A stretch of DNA of 64,000 nt from Vibrio anguillarum. Its GTDB lineage: Bacteria > Pseudomonadota > Gammaproteobacteria > Enterobacterales > Vibrionaceae. The notes under the pieces are model-generated. The model was not told the origin of the DNA. It made no database searches and was given only the letters and a program-made list of their open reading frames with translations. Location: contig NZ_JAHGUP010000025.1 in NCBI RefSeq assembly GCF_001989995.2, positions 1 through 64,000 on the forward strand. The letters are read 5' to 3'. The translations under genes were made by a program, and so were the position numbers. The first letter of the stretch is position 1. The number at the start of each line of letters is the position of its first letter. Positions 19,924 to 28,533 of this stretch are shown here, piece after piece.

Positions 19924-19952
19924 AATAAGGGCTTATTAAGCCCTTATTTTTT
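19924..19952 (+). terminator. Terminator between ppnN and xni
   Basis: Stem AATAAGGGCTT / AAGCCCTTATT with a three-base loop, followed by T residues. It ends only a few bases before the xni ATG, so xni translation starts just after it. Read-through or a start within the hairpin would be needed for xni expression. Confidence 0.8.
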
Positions 19953-19959
19953 GGTCGTT

Positions 19960-20745
19960 ATGTCTTTACACCTTGTCATCATTGATGCTTTGAATTTGAT
20001 CCGTCGGGTGCACTCCGCACAACCCGATCCTAACGATATGGCAAGAACCATAGAGACAACCTCGCGCACCTTGCACCGTATCATCAATGAAGCTCAACCG
20101 ACCCACATCATCGCCGTGTTTGATCATCACTTACAAGACCGGGGCTGGAGAGCACAACTTCTACCGACTTATAAGCAGAACCGGAAGCCGATGCCAGAAG
20201 CACTGCAACTTGGCTTAGACGCCATTCAGCAAGCATGGTGGGAATTAGGGATTGATTCACTGCTCTCGGAAGGTGATGAAGCCGATGATTTGGTGGCCAC
20301 CTTAGCCACGAAAGTGGCAAGCCACGGTGAAAAAGTAACGATCATTTCAACCGATAAAGGCTACTGCCAACTACTCTCCCCCACTTTACAAATTCGTGAC
20401 TACTTTCAACATCGTTGGTTAGATCAACCCTTTATTGAACAGGAATTTGGCGTAAAGCCGAGCCAATTAACCGATTTTTGGGGATTAACGGGCATCAGTT
20501 CAAGCCAAGTTCCCGGCATTGCCGGCATTGGTCCCAAAGCAGCAAAAGAGATATTAACGCAATTTCCCGACATAGAAGCGGCCTACGCCAGTGCTGATTT
20601 AGCCAAGAAATACCGTAAAAAATTTGATGAGCAGATCGATATGGCGCGAGTCTGCAAACACATTGCCACACTAAAGACCGATATAGAGCTCGGTTTTAAT
20701 TTGCAAGACATTCGCTTTTCAGCGCAAGTATCCCATCCAGAATAG
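19960..20745 (+). CDS. xni: Flap endonuclease Xni (exonuclease IX)
   Basis: 261 residues from the ATG at 19960, giving the family start (LHLVIIDALNLIRR). It matches the 5'-nuclease fold of DNA polymerase I without the polymerase: metal-binding acids around DEADD at about 107-111, and the helix-three-turn-helix PGIAGIGPKAAKEIL near 189-203. A family role in structure-specific DNA cleavage is known. The ribosome site is weak and a terminator hairpin ends eight bases upstream, so expression may be low or coupled to read-through. Confidence 0.92.
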   Translation: MSLHLVIIDALNLIRRVHSAQPDPNDMARTIETTSRTLHRIINEAQPTHIIAVFDHHLQDRGWRAQLLPTYKQNRKPMPEALQLGLDAIQQAWWELGIDSLLSEGDEADDLVATLATKVASHGEKVTIISTDKGYCQLLSPTLQIRDYFQHRWLDQPFIEQEFGVKPSQLTDFWGLTGISSSQVPGIAGIGPKAAKEILTQFPDIEAAYASADLAKKYRKKFDEQIDMARVCKHIATLKTDIELGFNLQDIRFSAQVSHPE

Positions 20746-20748
20746 CAA

Positions 20749-20770
20749 AACGCTCCTAGAAAGGAGCGTT
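20749..20770. terminator. Bidirectional hairpin between xni and rlmM
   Basis: Stem AACGCTCCT / AGGAGCGTT with loop AGAA between two convergent genes. A short TTTT follows on the minus strand, so it serves rlmM better than xni. Confidence 0.7.
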
Positions 20771-20789
20771 AAATTAACCTATTGGAGCA

Positions 20790-21881
20790 TTAGTGCGGAG
20801 AGATGTTCGACAAGCATTGGACATGCACTGTGATCTCTTCACGATCATGATACAAATGCTTTGCCTGCATGCGGAACTTTACATCATTTTTAATCAGAAA
20901 AACTTTCAGATTTTCAATATCTTGTAAAACTTCATCATAGCGCCCTTTCATTGGCAGCTTTAAGTTGAAGATGGCTTCTTTCGCCCAACCCTTGAGGATC
21001 CACTGCCCCATTAAATGCGCAACACGAGCTGGCTTTTCAATCATGTCACACACAATCCAAGTCACGTTCTTGCGTGGCGGCTCAAATTTAAAACCATCCT
21101 CGGCATGGTGTTTCACTTGTCCTGTGTCCATCAAACTTTCAGCCATTAGACCGTTGTCGATAGCATGAACAAACATCGAACGCTTCACCAGTTGGTAAGT
21201 CCAGCCCCCCGGGCATGCGCCCAAGTCTACCGCCCACATTCCCGGAGCCAAACGTTCATCCCACTCTTCACGAGGAATAAACACATGGAAAGCCTCTTCC
21301 AACTTCAGTGTGGAACGACTTGGCGCATCGGCTGGGAATTTCAAACGAGGAATACCCATGAAAAAAGGCGAGTTATTGTTGGTGTACGAATACCCAACGA
21401 AGCAGTGTCCGGGTTGAATAAAGCAGACATGTAGCACAGGTCTCTTCGCCGACTCTTTGTTAGACAAAATCCCCTTGCCACGTAAAGCTTGACGCAATGG
21501 CACGGTAAACTTACGACAAAATTTGAGCAACTCTTTCGCTTCATTGGTATCTGGCGTTTCAATGCGAATGTCACCACAACGCGGAAAACCCTCAAGTTCG
21601 GCGAGTTCAGATAAGATAGGCGAAATACGATCATCTTTAGGTAAATCGCTAAATTCCGCCGCTACCGCAAACATCTGACGAGCAAAAATAAGCGATTGGA
21701 AATCGATCTCTTTAATCAGCTTATCAGCATCACCGGCCTGATAGCACTCAAACAAAACGTAACCCGTATTGTTTTTCAAACGAGGAAAACCAAAAACCTC
21801 TAGCTTAGTCGCTTTATCTTGGATCTCTCCGGCACACTCTTTTTCAAAGCCTGCACGACAATAGAGCATTACGTGTTTCAC
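20790..21881 (-). CDS. rlmM: 23S rRNA 2'-O-ribose methyltransferase (C2498)
   Basis: 363 residues. The N-terminal half is THUMP-like. The Rossmann methyltransferase half has the SAM motif [14 protein letters not shown] at about 220 and the catalytic Lys region around [11 protein letters not shown]. It modifies the 23S rRNA of the large subunit. The DUF423 gene stop overlaps its start by four bases, so gcvA, DUF423 and rlmM form one run. Confidence 0.95.
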   Translation of the reverse strand: MKHVMLYCRAGFEKECAGEIQDKATKLEVFGFPRLKNNTGYVLFECYQAGDADKLIKEIDFQSLIFARQMFAVAAEFSDLPKDDRISPILSELAELEGFPRCGDIRIETPDTNEAKELLKFCRKFTVPLRQALRGKGILSNKESAKRPVLHVCFIQPGHCFVGYSYTNNNSPFFMGIPRLKFPADAPSRSTLKLEEAFHVFIPREEWDERLAPGMWAVDLGACPGGWTYQLVKRSMFVHAIDNGLMAESLMDTGQVKHHAEDGFKFEPPRKNVTWIVCDMIEKPARVAHLMGQWILKGWAKEAIFNLKLPMKGRYDEVLQDIENLKVFLIKNDVKFRMQAKHLYHDREEITVHVQCLSNISPH

Positions 21882-22276
21882 TGGTCCACCTCTTGAATAT
21901 TAAGTGCTGCATAGCCAAACACTCCCCACCCTAGCATAAAGAACACGCCACCAAATGGCGTGATCGGGCCAAACCACTTGATGCCCGTGAGTGCTAAAGC
22001 GTAAAGACTGCCGCTAAAACAAAGGACGCCGATGATAAAGCAAATTGCCGCAATGAAAAAATATTTTTGTGCTTTCGATCCCAAACGACAACGCAGCAAA
22101 ATACCACACGCTAATATGGCTAAAGCGTGAATCGATTGGTACTGCACTCCCGTTTCAAACACCGAAAGCAAGTAAGGGGTTAAATACGCTTTTAGGCCGT
22201 GCGCCGCAAAAGCTCCTAGAGCGACACCAACGCCCGCCATAAAAGCCGCGATAGTGAGCAATAACTTACTCTTCAT
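21878..22276 (-). CDS. DUF423 (YgdD) membrane protein
   Basis: 132 residues with four hydrophobic segments. The N-terminal [10 protein letters not shown] motif marks the DUF423 family. It overlaps gcvA by 11 bases upstream and rlmM by four bases downstream. The same gcvA-ygdD-rlmM order is found in E. coli. Function is unknown; inner membrane location is clear from sequence. Confidence 0.88.
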   Translation of the reverse strand: MKSKLLLTIAAFMAGVGVALGAFAAHGLKAYLTPYLLSVFETGVQYQSIHALAILACGILLRCRLGSKAQKYFFIAAICFIIGVLCFSGSLYALALTGIKWFGPITPFGGVFFMLGWGVFGYAALNIQEVDQ

Positions 22277-23177
22277 CTAGCAATACCTCTTGTTCCCTTC
22301 TGGCTTTTTTGAGCATCCAATCACGGAAAGTGGCGATGCGCCCCATATCGGCCTGCTTCTCGTGACAGACCACATAGAAAGCATTTTTAGTCATCAGCAC
22401 TTCGTCAAAAGGCGCAATCAAGCGACCCGCTTCCAGCTCTGGCTGAGCTAACACGTTATTCCCCAGTGCGATACCTTGCCCATGCGCCGCCGCTTGCAGC
22501 ACCATGGTCGAATGGCTAAAGATGGGGCCGTGGTTGACATTCACCCCTTCAAGATCGTTCTCTTTGGCAAACTGTTTCCAATCTTTACGTGAAGTATCGT
22601 GTAGCAGAGTATGGCGTGTTAGATCGTCCAGTGTTTCTAAAGGCTTAGGGCCTAACAGCAGTGAAGGAGAACAAAGCGGGATCAAAAACTCTTGATACAA
22701 CTTATCCGCGCGTAAACCAGGCCAGTTACCTCGTCCATAATAAATCGCCACATCCACATCATCGGTTAACGACCCTTCATCCATATCAACCGCTTTGATA
22801 CGCACATCAATATCCGGCTCTTGCTGGTTAAAATCGGCCAGACGCGGCACGAGCCACTGAATCGCAAAACTCGGCGGTAAACTAATGGTTAATGCCCCTT
22901 TCTCACTGCGCTCTAGTACCTTATCGGTGGCTTCAGAGAGTGCGGTGAAGATATCTTTAATGTCGAGAAAGTAACTTTGCCCTTCTTCTGTCAATAGCAG
23001 AGAACGATTACGACGGCGAAATAGCTTTAACCCTAAAAATTCCTCTAACGCTTTGATTTGATGACTGACTGCGGCTTGTGTCACAAATAGCTCTTCCGCA
23101 GCACGAGTAAAACTCAGCTGGCGAGCTGCCGCTTCAAACACTTTCAGCGAGTTTAATGGTGGCAATCTTCTGGACAT
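22266..23177 (-). CDS. gcvA: Glycine cleavage system transcriptional regulator GcvA
   Basis: 303 residues from the ATG at 23177; a TTG four codons earlier is also open. The LysR helix-turn-helix (about 20-40: SFTRAAEELFVTQAAVSHQI) follows the GcvA-type start RRLPPLNSLKVFEAAARQ. In E. coli GcvA activates gcvTHP and gcvB. The GcvB RNA is encoded divergently, 90 bases upstream, as in enterics, which confirms the identity. Confidence 0.94.
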   Translation of the reverse strand: MSRRLPPLNSLKVFEAAARQLSFTRAAEELFVTQAAVSHQIKALEEFLGLKLFRRRNRSLLLTEEGQSYFLDIKDIFTALSEATDKVLERSEKGALTISLPPSFAIQWLVPRLADFNQQEPDIDVRIKAVDMDEGSLTDDVDVAIYYGRGNWPGLRADKLYQEFLIPLCSPSLLLGPKPLETLDDLTRHTLLHDTSRKDWKQFAKENDLEGVNVNHGPIFSHSTMVLQAAAHGQGIALGNNVLAQPELEAGRLIAPFDEVLMTKNAFYVVCHEKQADMGRIATFRDWMLKKARREQEVLLDEE

Positions 23178-23267
23178 AGGTACACTCAAAAATTAGATTA
23201 GTTTTTTTAATCTGAAACATTATAAATTGTCCATTGCCGAGCGGCTAGAGAAATTCTATATTTCACC

Positions 23268-23477
23268 CCGCAACAAGGCCTGAACGGCTTGATTCAGTTA
23301 TGAATCAATTGGCTTTTGTTGCGATGTTGTGTTTGCAAACTCGTATTTCGAGTGAGGTAGAATTCTACCATCCTGTTTTGTGCAGTTATCCCCTGCACCA
23401 AAACATATACTTCCTGTATTTATTGTTTGACCTGTCTGTCAAATTCTTTAGCACCGCCCTTGGGCGGTGTTTTTTTA
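23268..23477 (+). ncRNA. gcvB: GcvB small RNA
   Basis: About 210 bases, divergent from gcvA. A U/G-rich single-stranded R1-type region (CTTTTGTTGCGATGTTGTG, TTTGCAAA) is followed by the conserved 3' block ACTTCCTGTA ... CCTGTCTGTC and a terminator opening GCACCGCCC, the same order as E. coli GcvB. A -10 (TCTATA at 23255) sits about seven bases before the proposed start. GcvB is an Hfq-dependent repressor of amino-acid and peptide transporter mRNAs. The start point is estimated. An open frame of 67 codons here is a chance overlap. Confidence 0.9.
23452..23477 (+). terminator. Terminator of gcvB
   Basis: Stem CACCGCCC / GGGCGGTG with a two-base gap, followed by eight T residues. It is the 3' end and Hfq-binding tail of the GcvB RNA. 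Confidence 0.92.
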
Positions 23478-23500
23478 TGTCTGTGATTAAGTCGGAGCCA

Positions 23501-23531
23501 TAAAAAAACCGCTCACGAAAACGTGAGCGGT
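23501..23531 (-). terminator. Terminator of thiI
   Basis: Stem ACCGCTCACG / CGTGAGCGGT with loop AAAA. On the minus strand it is followed by seven T residues, 22 bases past the thiI stop. Confidence 0.9.
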
Positions 23532-23553
23532 CGATTCTGTATCGAGATAACGA

Positions 23554-25002
23554 TTAAGGTCGATATACCTTGATGTTGTTAAAGCCTTGCTCTTTCAAAT
23601 ACAGAGCTTGAAGCCGGCTCATCACACCGCGCGCACAATATAAGAGATATGTTTTCGATTGATCCAAATCACCAAACTGAGTCGATAACTTGTAGAAAGG
23701 TAAATGTTTTACTTCCACTCCTTCAATCAGCAGTGGCTTATCATCTTCTTCATCTGGGCTACGAATATCGAGCACCACCGCATCTTTTTCGATTGCGGCA
23801 ACTTGTTCAACTTCAGGCGCTTGCTCTTGGCTCTCTTTCTCAATATCACGAATATCCATTTGACGAGCGTTGTAAACTACGTGCTCTAGAATTGAGAAAT
23901 CAAACTTCGCTTCTTCGGCTTCTAATTTCGCTTTCACCGCTTTAACTGTTGGGCTTTTTGAAATAACCCCACAGTATTCTGGCATCGTTTTGGCGAAATC
24001 TTCTGTTCCAATCTCGCGCGCCACTTTAATAATCTCTTCTTTGTCCCAGTTGATGAGAGGACGTAAAATTAAAGTATCTGTCACACCATCAATATGACGA
24101 AGATTAGTTAGAGTTTGGCTCGAAACTTGACCCAACGCTTCTCCGGTCACTAAAGCTTCAATATTTAACTTATGAGCTATCATGCCTGCGGCGCGCATAA
24201 ACATACGTTTTAGCACCACACCCATTTGGCCATCGTCTACTTTTTCTAAGATTTCAGCCACCACAGGCTCAAAATCGACCGAGATAAAACGCACTTTGGC
24301 TGAAGAACCGTATTTATTCCACAAATAATGGGCCACTTGCTTTACACCAATTTCATGCGCTGGACCGCCTAAATTGAAGAAGCAATAATGCACTTTTGAG
24401 CCACGTTTGATGTGTAAATAGCTTGATACACCCGAGTCAAAACCACCAGAAATCAAACTCAATAAATCTTCTTGAGTGCCAAGAGGGAAACCACCTAAAC
24501 CTTTATAACGGGCAATCACTTGATTGAGTAATTCATCGGCTATTTCAATATTGATGGTAACGTCCGGGTTTTTAAGTTGAACTTTTGCACTCTCAACTGC
24601 TTGGTTTAAACCACCACCAACATAACGCTCAACATCGATTGAGGTAAAATCATGCTTTCCTCGACGCTTAGCACGCACGACAAAAGTTTTTCCTTCGATG
24701 TTATTACGGCTGAGTGCTAACACTTGCTCGTAAATGTCATGCATATCCTTAAACTCAGATTGCTGCACTTCGAGCACTTGCTGGATGCCAGGAGTATGAG
24801 TCAGAATTTCAAGGACTTCTTGATAGTATTGGTCACTTTGCGCAGCCACTTCAATGTGATCGCGACGGTTAAATACCGCGACTGACTCTGTTCTTCGTTT
24901 GATGATATTACGAATATTGGACTCTAAAATTTTTGTGAAGCGCTTGCGTACTGAGTCACTTTTAACAAAAATTTCCGGATGGGGCTTAACAATAAATTTC
25001 AT
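23554..25002 (-). CDS. thiI: tRNA 4-thiouridine synthase ThiI
   Basis: 482 residues from the ATG at 25002, equal to E. coli ThiI and giving the family start MKF-V-K-P-PEI-VKS. Longer frames start nine codons earlier. THUMP domain at about 60-165, PP-loop [11 protein letters not shown] near 188, the conserved Cys in MPEYCG near 344, and a C-terminal rhodanese domain with the persulfide Cys in LLYCARG near 456. It transfers sulfur to U8 of tRNA and takes part in thiazole synthesis. Confidence 0.95.
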   Translation of the reverse strand: MKFIVKPHPEIFVKSDSVRKRFTKILESNIRNIIKRRTESVAVFNRRDHIEVAAQSDQYYQEVLEILTHTPGIQQVLEVQQSEFKDMHDIYEQVLALSRNNIEGKTFVVRAKRRGKHDFTSIDVERYVGGGLNQAVESAKVQLKNPDVTINIEIADELLNQVIARYKGLGGFPLGTQEDLLSLISGGFDSGVSSYLHIKRGSKVHYCFFNLGGPAHEIGVKQVAHYLWNKYGSSAKVRFISVDFEPVVAEILEKVDDGQMGVVLKRMFMRAAGMIAHKLNIEALVTGEALGQVSSQTLTNLRHIDGVTDTLILRPLINWDKEEIIKVAREIGTEDFAKTMPEYCGVISKSPTVKAVKAKLEAEEAKFDFSILEHVVYNARQMDIRDIEKESQEQAPEVEQVAAIEKDAVVLDIRSPDEEDDKPLLIEGVEVKHLPFYKLSTQFGDLDQSKTYLLYCARGVMSRLQALYLKEQGFNNIKVYRP

Positions 25003-25110
25003 AGTTCTATTCGCAATCTGATTGGGCAACGTGGTGAATCAATGGGCCGCATTCTGCTTGCTACTGATACACCGCTAAGGGCGCAGGATTATACACGAGG
25101 TGATAACCAT

Positions 25111-25137
25111 AAAAAAGACGAGCCTTAGCGCTCGTCT
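25111..25137 (-). terminator. Terminator of pomAB
   Basis: Stem AGACGAGC / GCTCGTCT around a six-base loop with a six-T run on the minus strand, 28 bases past the pomB stop. Confidence 0.87.
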
Positions 25138-25164
25138 ATGTGTTTTTACATAATCCAACGTAAC

Positions 25165-26109
25165 TTACTGAACGGATGGAACTTCATCACTGTACAGCGG
25201 TTCACCTTGCATGATACTGATTTCTACTCGGCGGTTGCGTGAACGTTCACTTTCCGTATCGTTAGAGCCGACTGGGTCGGTATCGGCCATACCACGCACC
25301 CTGAGTCGTTGATGAGAAAACCCACGAACCTTTTCCATCTCTTGCGCCACAGAAACCGCTCGTTGAGCCGAAAGATCCCAGTTTGAGCGATACAATTCAG
25401 AATCGACACTTTGATTGTCGGTATGGCCAGAAATACGCACAATGCCCGGCACATCTTTAACCAGATCGGCAATTTGACGAACCAATGGACGAAACTTAGG
25501 TTGTAGAAATGCAGAACCTTCGGGAAACGCACCTTTTTCACGAATACGGATCACCAATTGCTGACCTAAGTTTTCAACTTCAATTGCGCCTTGTTCGATT
25601 TCTCTTGCTAACGCTTTTTTGATGTCCTGTTCAACAATTTCCATCTCTTGCGACATAGATTCTGCTTGCTGTTGTTGCATTTCCGATTGAGTATTTTGAT
25701 TATTCTGCGTTGAAGTTTCAGGGGATTGCCCCCCCGTCAATTGACCTTCTTCACGCTGAACACCACCCGCTCGATCTGAATCCCCTTCTTGAAACTCAAG
25801 TGTCTGCTGCGTGATATCAATGGTTTGTTGCATGATGACATCAATCGGTGTCGGTTCGGGGCGGCCTGGGCGAAACTCTTGTGCAATGATGCTTGTCCCT
25901 TTAGGAATGTCTTTCACTTCCAAACGATTTTGCACACCAAAAGCAAACTTCATCGAGCCCGCTATCTGTTTAAACTTCAGTACGTCCATCTCGGAAAAAG
26001 AGAGCAGTAGTACGAAGAAACACATCAACAGCGACATTAAATCGGCAAAGGTTCCCATCCACAACGGCAAGCCGGGAGGTGGGCATTTACAGCCTTCTTC
26101 ATCATCCAT
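25165..26109 (-). CDS. pomB: Sodium-type polar flagellar stator protein PomB
   Basis: 314 residues. One N-terminal membrane segment (about 18-40) carries the ion-binding Asp23 in GTFADLMSL. A Gln-rich linker (about 95-150) follows, then an OmpA-like peptidoglycan-binding domain with ISGHTDNQSV and the RAVSVAQ region. With PomA it forms the Na+ channel that drives the polar flagellum. The pomA stop is 11 bases upstream. The sodium type is inferred from similarity to Vibrio PomB rather than MotB. Confidence 0.94.
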   Translation of the reverse strand: MDDEEGCKCPPPGLPLWMGTFADLMSLLMCFFVLLLSFSEMDVLKFKQIAGSMKFAFGVQNRLEVKDIPKGTSIIAQEFRPGRPEPTPIDVIMQQTIDITQQTLEFQEGDSDRAGGVQREEGQLTGGQSPETSTQNNQNTQSEMQQQQAESMSQEMEIVEQDIKKALAREIEQGAIEVENLGQQLVIRIREKGAFPEGSAFLQPKFRPLVRQIADLVKDVPGIVRISGHTDNQSVDSELYRSNWDLSAQRAVSVAQEMEKVRGFSHQRLRVRGMADTDPVGSNDTESERSRNRRVEISIMQGEPLYSDEVPSVQ

Positions 26110-26120
26110 TACAGGCTCCG

Positions 26121-26885
26121 TTATTCGCTATCAACATCTAAAACACGCTTGCCTTCATTGAGGTAGTTTTTCAGATAACTATCAATGACCCGTGGGTTTT
26201 GTCCATCCTGAATGGCCAGAACGCCATCCATGATTAAACGGCGGTTAAGCTTTTCTTGATCTCGGCGCAAAGCGAGTTTGTCTGCAATCGGGAAAAAAAT
26301 CATGTTCGAGAGAACAGCGCCGTACAAGGTAGTTAATAAGGCAACGGCCATGGCAGGACCAATTGATTTAGGGTCATCCATGTTAGACAGCATGGCAACC
26401 AAGCCCACCAAAGTACCGATCATGCCCATCGCTGGCGCTACGTCACCAAAGGCACGAAATACACCAGACCCTTGAGAATGACGCTCATCGGTCAATACAA
26501 TGTCTTTTTGCAACGCAGAACGCACCACGTCAGCATCATGGCCATCCACCAGCAAATCGATCCCTTTTTGCATGAAGCTATTAGTAATTTCCATCTCTTC
26601 TAACGCAAGAAAGCCGCCTTTACGTGCCGCATCCGCCATTTCCACGATTTTTGCGATCAAATCTTCAGGCTCATCAGCTTTAAACATAAAAGCCTTACCT
26701 GCGACTTTGGCTGCACCAAAAAATTGTCCCATCGTGAATTTCATCAAAACAACAAAGGTTGAGCCCCCCACTACGATCAAGATAGATGTGACGTCGAAGA
26801 ACATCATTAGGCTTCCGCCTAAAATCATCGCCATGATAACGAAAGCGAGGCCTCCGATCAGGCCTATCAGCGTTGCTAAATCCAC
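26121..26885 (-). CDS. pomA: Sodium-type polar flagellar stator protein PomA
   Basis: 254 residues with four membrane segments and a cytoplasmic loop (about 60-150) that contacts the rotor. It matches the Vibrio PomA start MDLATLIGLIGGLAFVIMA and the third and fourth segments (APAMGMIGTLVGLVAML). It forms the stator with PomB, which follows at 11 bases. A sigma28-type promoter lies at 26932-26957. Confidence 0.95.
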   Translation of the reverse strand: MDLATLIGLIGGLAFVIMAMILGGSLMMFFDVTSILIVVGGSTFVVLMKFTMGQFFGAAKVAGKAFMFKADEPEDLIAKIVEMADAARKGGFLALEEMEITNSFMQKGIDLLVDGHDADVVRSALQKDIVLTDERHSQGSGVFRAFGDVAPAMGMIGTLVGLVAMLSNMDDPKSIGPAMAVALLTTLYGAVLSNMIFFPIADKLALRRDQEKLNRRLIMDGVLAIQDGQNPRVIDSYLKNYLNEGKRVLDVDSE

Positions 26886-26931
26886 AAAGCACTCCTCATG
26901 CTGCTTACACGCGATAATGAGTTTAAACTCG

Positions 26932-26957
26932 TTATCGGCAATAGATTCAAATCTTTA
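26932..26957 (-). promoter_or_regulatory. Sigma28 (FliA) promoter of pomAB; gap 26886-27238
   Basis: On the minus strand TAAA, 14 bases, then GCCGATAA, against the FliA consensus TAAA-N15-GCCGATAA. Transcription would start near 26925, 40 bases before the pomA ATG. The remainder of the gap up to xseB shows nothing else I can name; it should hold the xseB promoter. Confidence 0.72.
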
Positions 26958-27238
26958 AGTAAATTATTGGATCATACCGAAATTCTCTCTATTCAGTTTA
27001 TACCTAAACTGAGCAAAGATGCACTGTTGCCAGCACACTGATATGGCCAAGATTCTGAGTCACCGTCACTATTTCAGTAAATATCGGTCTGGTTGCTAAG
27101 TATCGTATTATTATTTTTATTATTTGTGATAGTGACAGTTCCAAAAGAGGGACTTTTCAGACAAAAATCGTTGGTTAAATTTGACCATCACTACGCCCTA
27201 AGGTAACTTTCGTGCATATTTACCAAGATAAAAAGATT

Positions 27239-27481
27239 ATGGCGAGCAAGAAACCTGAAAATATGTCCTTCGAAGCGACAATCGAAGAACTTGATAGCTT
27301 AGTGGAACAGCTAGAAAATGGCGATTTAGCCTTAGATGATGCGCTAAAAAAATTCGAGCGCGGAATATCCCTTGCTCGTGCTGGACAAAGTAAGTTAAGT
27401 GAAGCGGAACAGCGAGTCAGTATTTTGCTCAGTGCGAGCGATGACGCGCCACTCTCTGACTTTACTGAACTACCTGAGTAA
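27239..27481 (+). CDS. xseB: Exodeoxyribonuclease VII small subunit
   Basis: 80 residues from the ATG at 27239, the usual length. A GTG at 27212 has the better ribosome site (AAGGT) and would add nine residues, so the start is not certain. The helical pattern SFEATIEELDSLVEQLENGDLALDDAL is typical of XseB. It pairs with XseA, encoded elsewhere, to degrade single-stranded DNA. First of the xseB-ispA-dxs run. Confidence 0.94.
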   Translation: MASKKPENMSFEATIEELDSLVEQLENGDLALDDALKKFERGISLARAGQSKLSEAEQRVSILLSASDDAPLSDFTELPE

Positions 27482-27629
27482 TAGGCACGTATTACTGATA
27501 CATACTTATTACTGACTCATATTTATCGATCTCATCGCTCGCTATGTGACATGAACCTGTCAATTAAGTCACAGGGAAACGGTCGATCGTAACCTAGTAG
27601 ATACCACAACTTAGTAGAAAGAGTGCCCT

Positions 27630-28514
27630 ATGATTGAGGCTCTGAGCTCCTATCAGCAAAGAAATATTGACCAATTAAACCTTTGGTTAGGCCGTTTACC
27701 GCACCAAAAACAACCGTTGATTGACGCGATGCGCTACGGTTTGTTACTTGGCGGCAAAAGAGCTCGACCTTATTTGGTGTATATCACAGGGCAAATGCTT
27801 AGTTGTACGCCAGATGAACTCGATACCCCAGCCTGCGCAATAGAATGTATTCATGCTTATTCATTGATCCACGATGACCTTCCCGCGATGGACGACGATG
27901 AATTGCGTCGTGGTAAAGCCACTTGTCACATCGAATTTGACGAAGCCATCGCGATTTTAGCGGGCGATGCCCTGCAAACACTGGCCTTTACTATTTTGGC
28001 AGAAGGTCAACTCGCCGAACATGCGCAAGTCAACCGCATTAAGATGGTCCAAATGTTGGCTCAAGCTTCCGGTGCTCAAGGTATGTGTATAGGGCAAGCG
28101 TTGGATCTGCAAGCAGAAAATCGTCTGGTCTCAGTGCAGGAATTAGAAGAGATCCATCGCAATAAAACGGGAGCCTTGATGCGTTGTGCAATCCGTTTAG
28201 GTGCGCTTGCGGCTGGTGAAAAAGGGCTTGCGGTACTACCACAATTGGATCGCTATGCCGATGCCGTTGGTCTCGCATTCCAAGTTCAAGATGATATTTT
28301 GGATATCGTTAGCGATACCGAGACATTAGGTAAACCTCAAGGCTCGGATCAACAACTCAATAAAAGTACCTACCCAGCGCTGCTAGGGTTACAAGGTGCT
28401 ATTGATAAAGCACAAAGTCTGTTACAGGAAGCTCTTCAAGCCTTGGAAGCAATACCCTACAATACAGAATCACTCGAAGAGTTCGCCCGATACGTCGTCG
28501 AGCGCAAGAACTAA
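27630..28514 (+). CDS. ispA: Farnesyl diphosphate synthase
   Basis: 294 residues. The two Asp-rich motifs of prenyl synthases are present: DDLPAMDDDELRRGK near 86-100 and DDILDIVSD near 222. It condenses IPP with DMAPP and GPP to FPP for ubiquinone and undecaprenyl lipid synthesis. It lies 148 bases after xseB and 19 before dxs, as in many gammaproteobacteria. Confidence 0.95.
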   Translation: MIEALSSYQQRNIDQLNLWLGRLPHQKQPLIDAMRYGLLLGGKRARPYLVYITGQMLSCTPDELDTPACAIECIHAYSLIHDDLPAMDDDELRRGKATCHIEFDEAIAILAGDALQTLAFTILAEGQLAEHAQVNRIKMVQMLAQASGAQGMCIGQALDLQAENRLVSVQELEEIHRNKTGALMRCAIRLGALAAGEKGLAVLPQLDRYADAVGLAFQVQDDILDIVSDTETLGKPQGSDQQLNKSTYPALLGLQGAIDKAQSLLQEALQALEAIPYNTESLEEFARYVVERKN

Positions 28515-28533
28515 ACTATAAGCGCGCAAAATT

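Noticed and set aside
23300..23503. 67-codon open frame on the plus strand
   Set aside because: It lies within the GcvB RNA and runs through its terminator; no ribosome site and no protein family.
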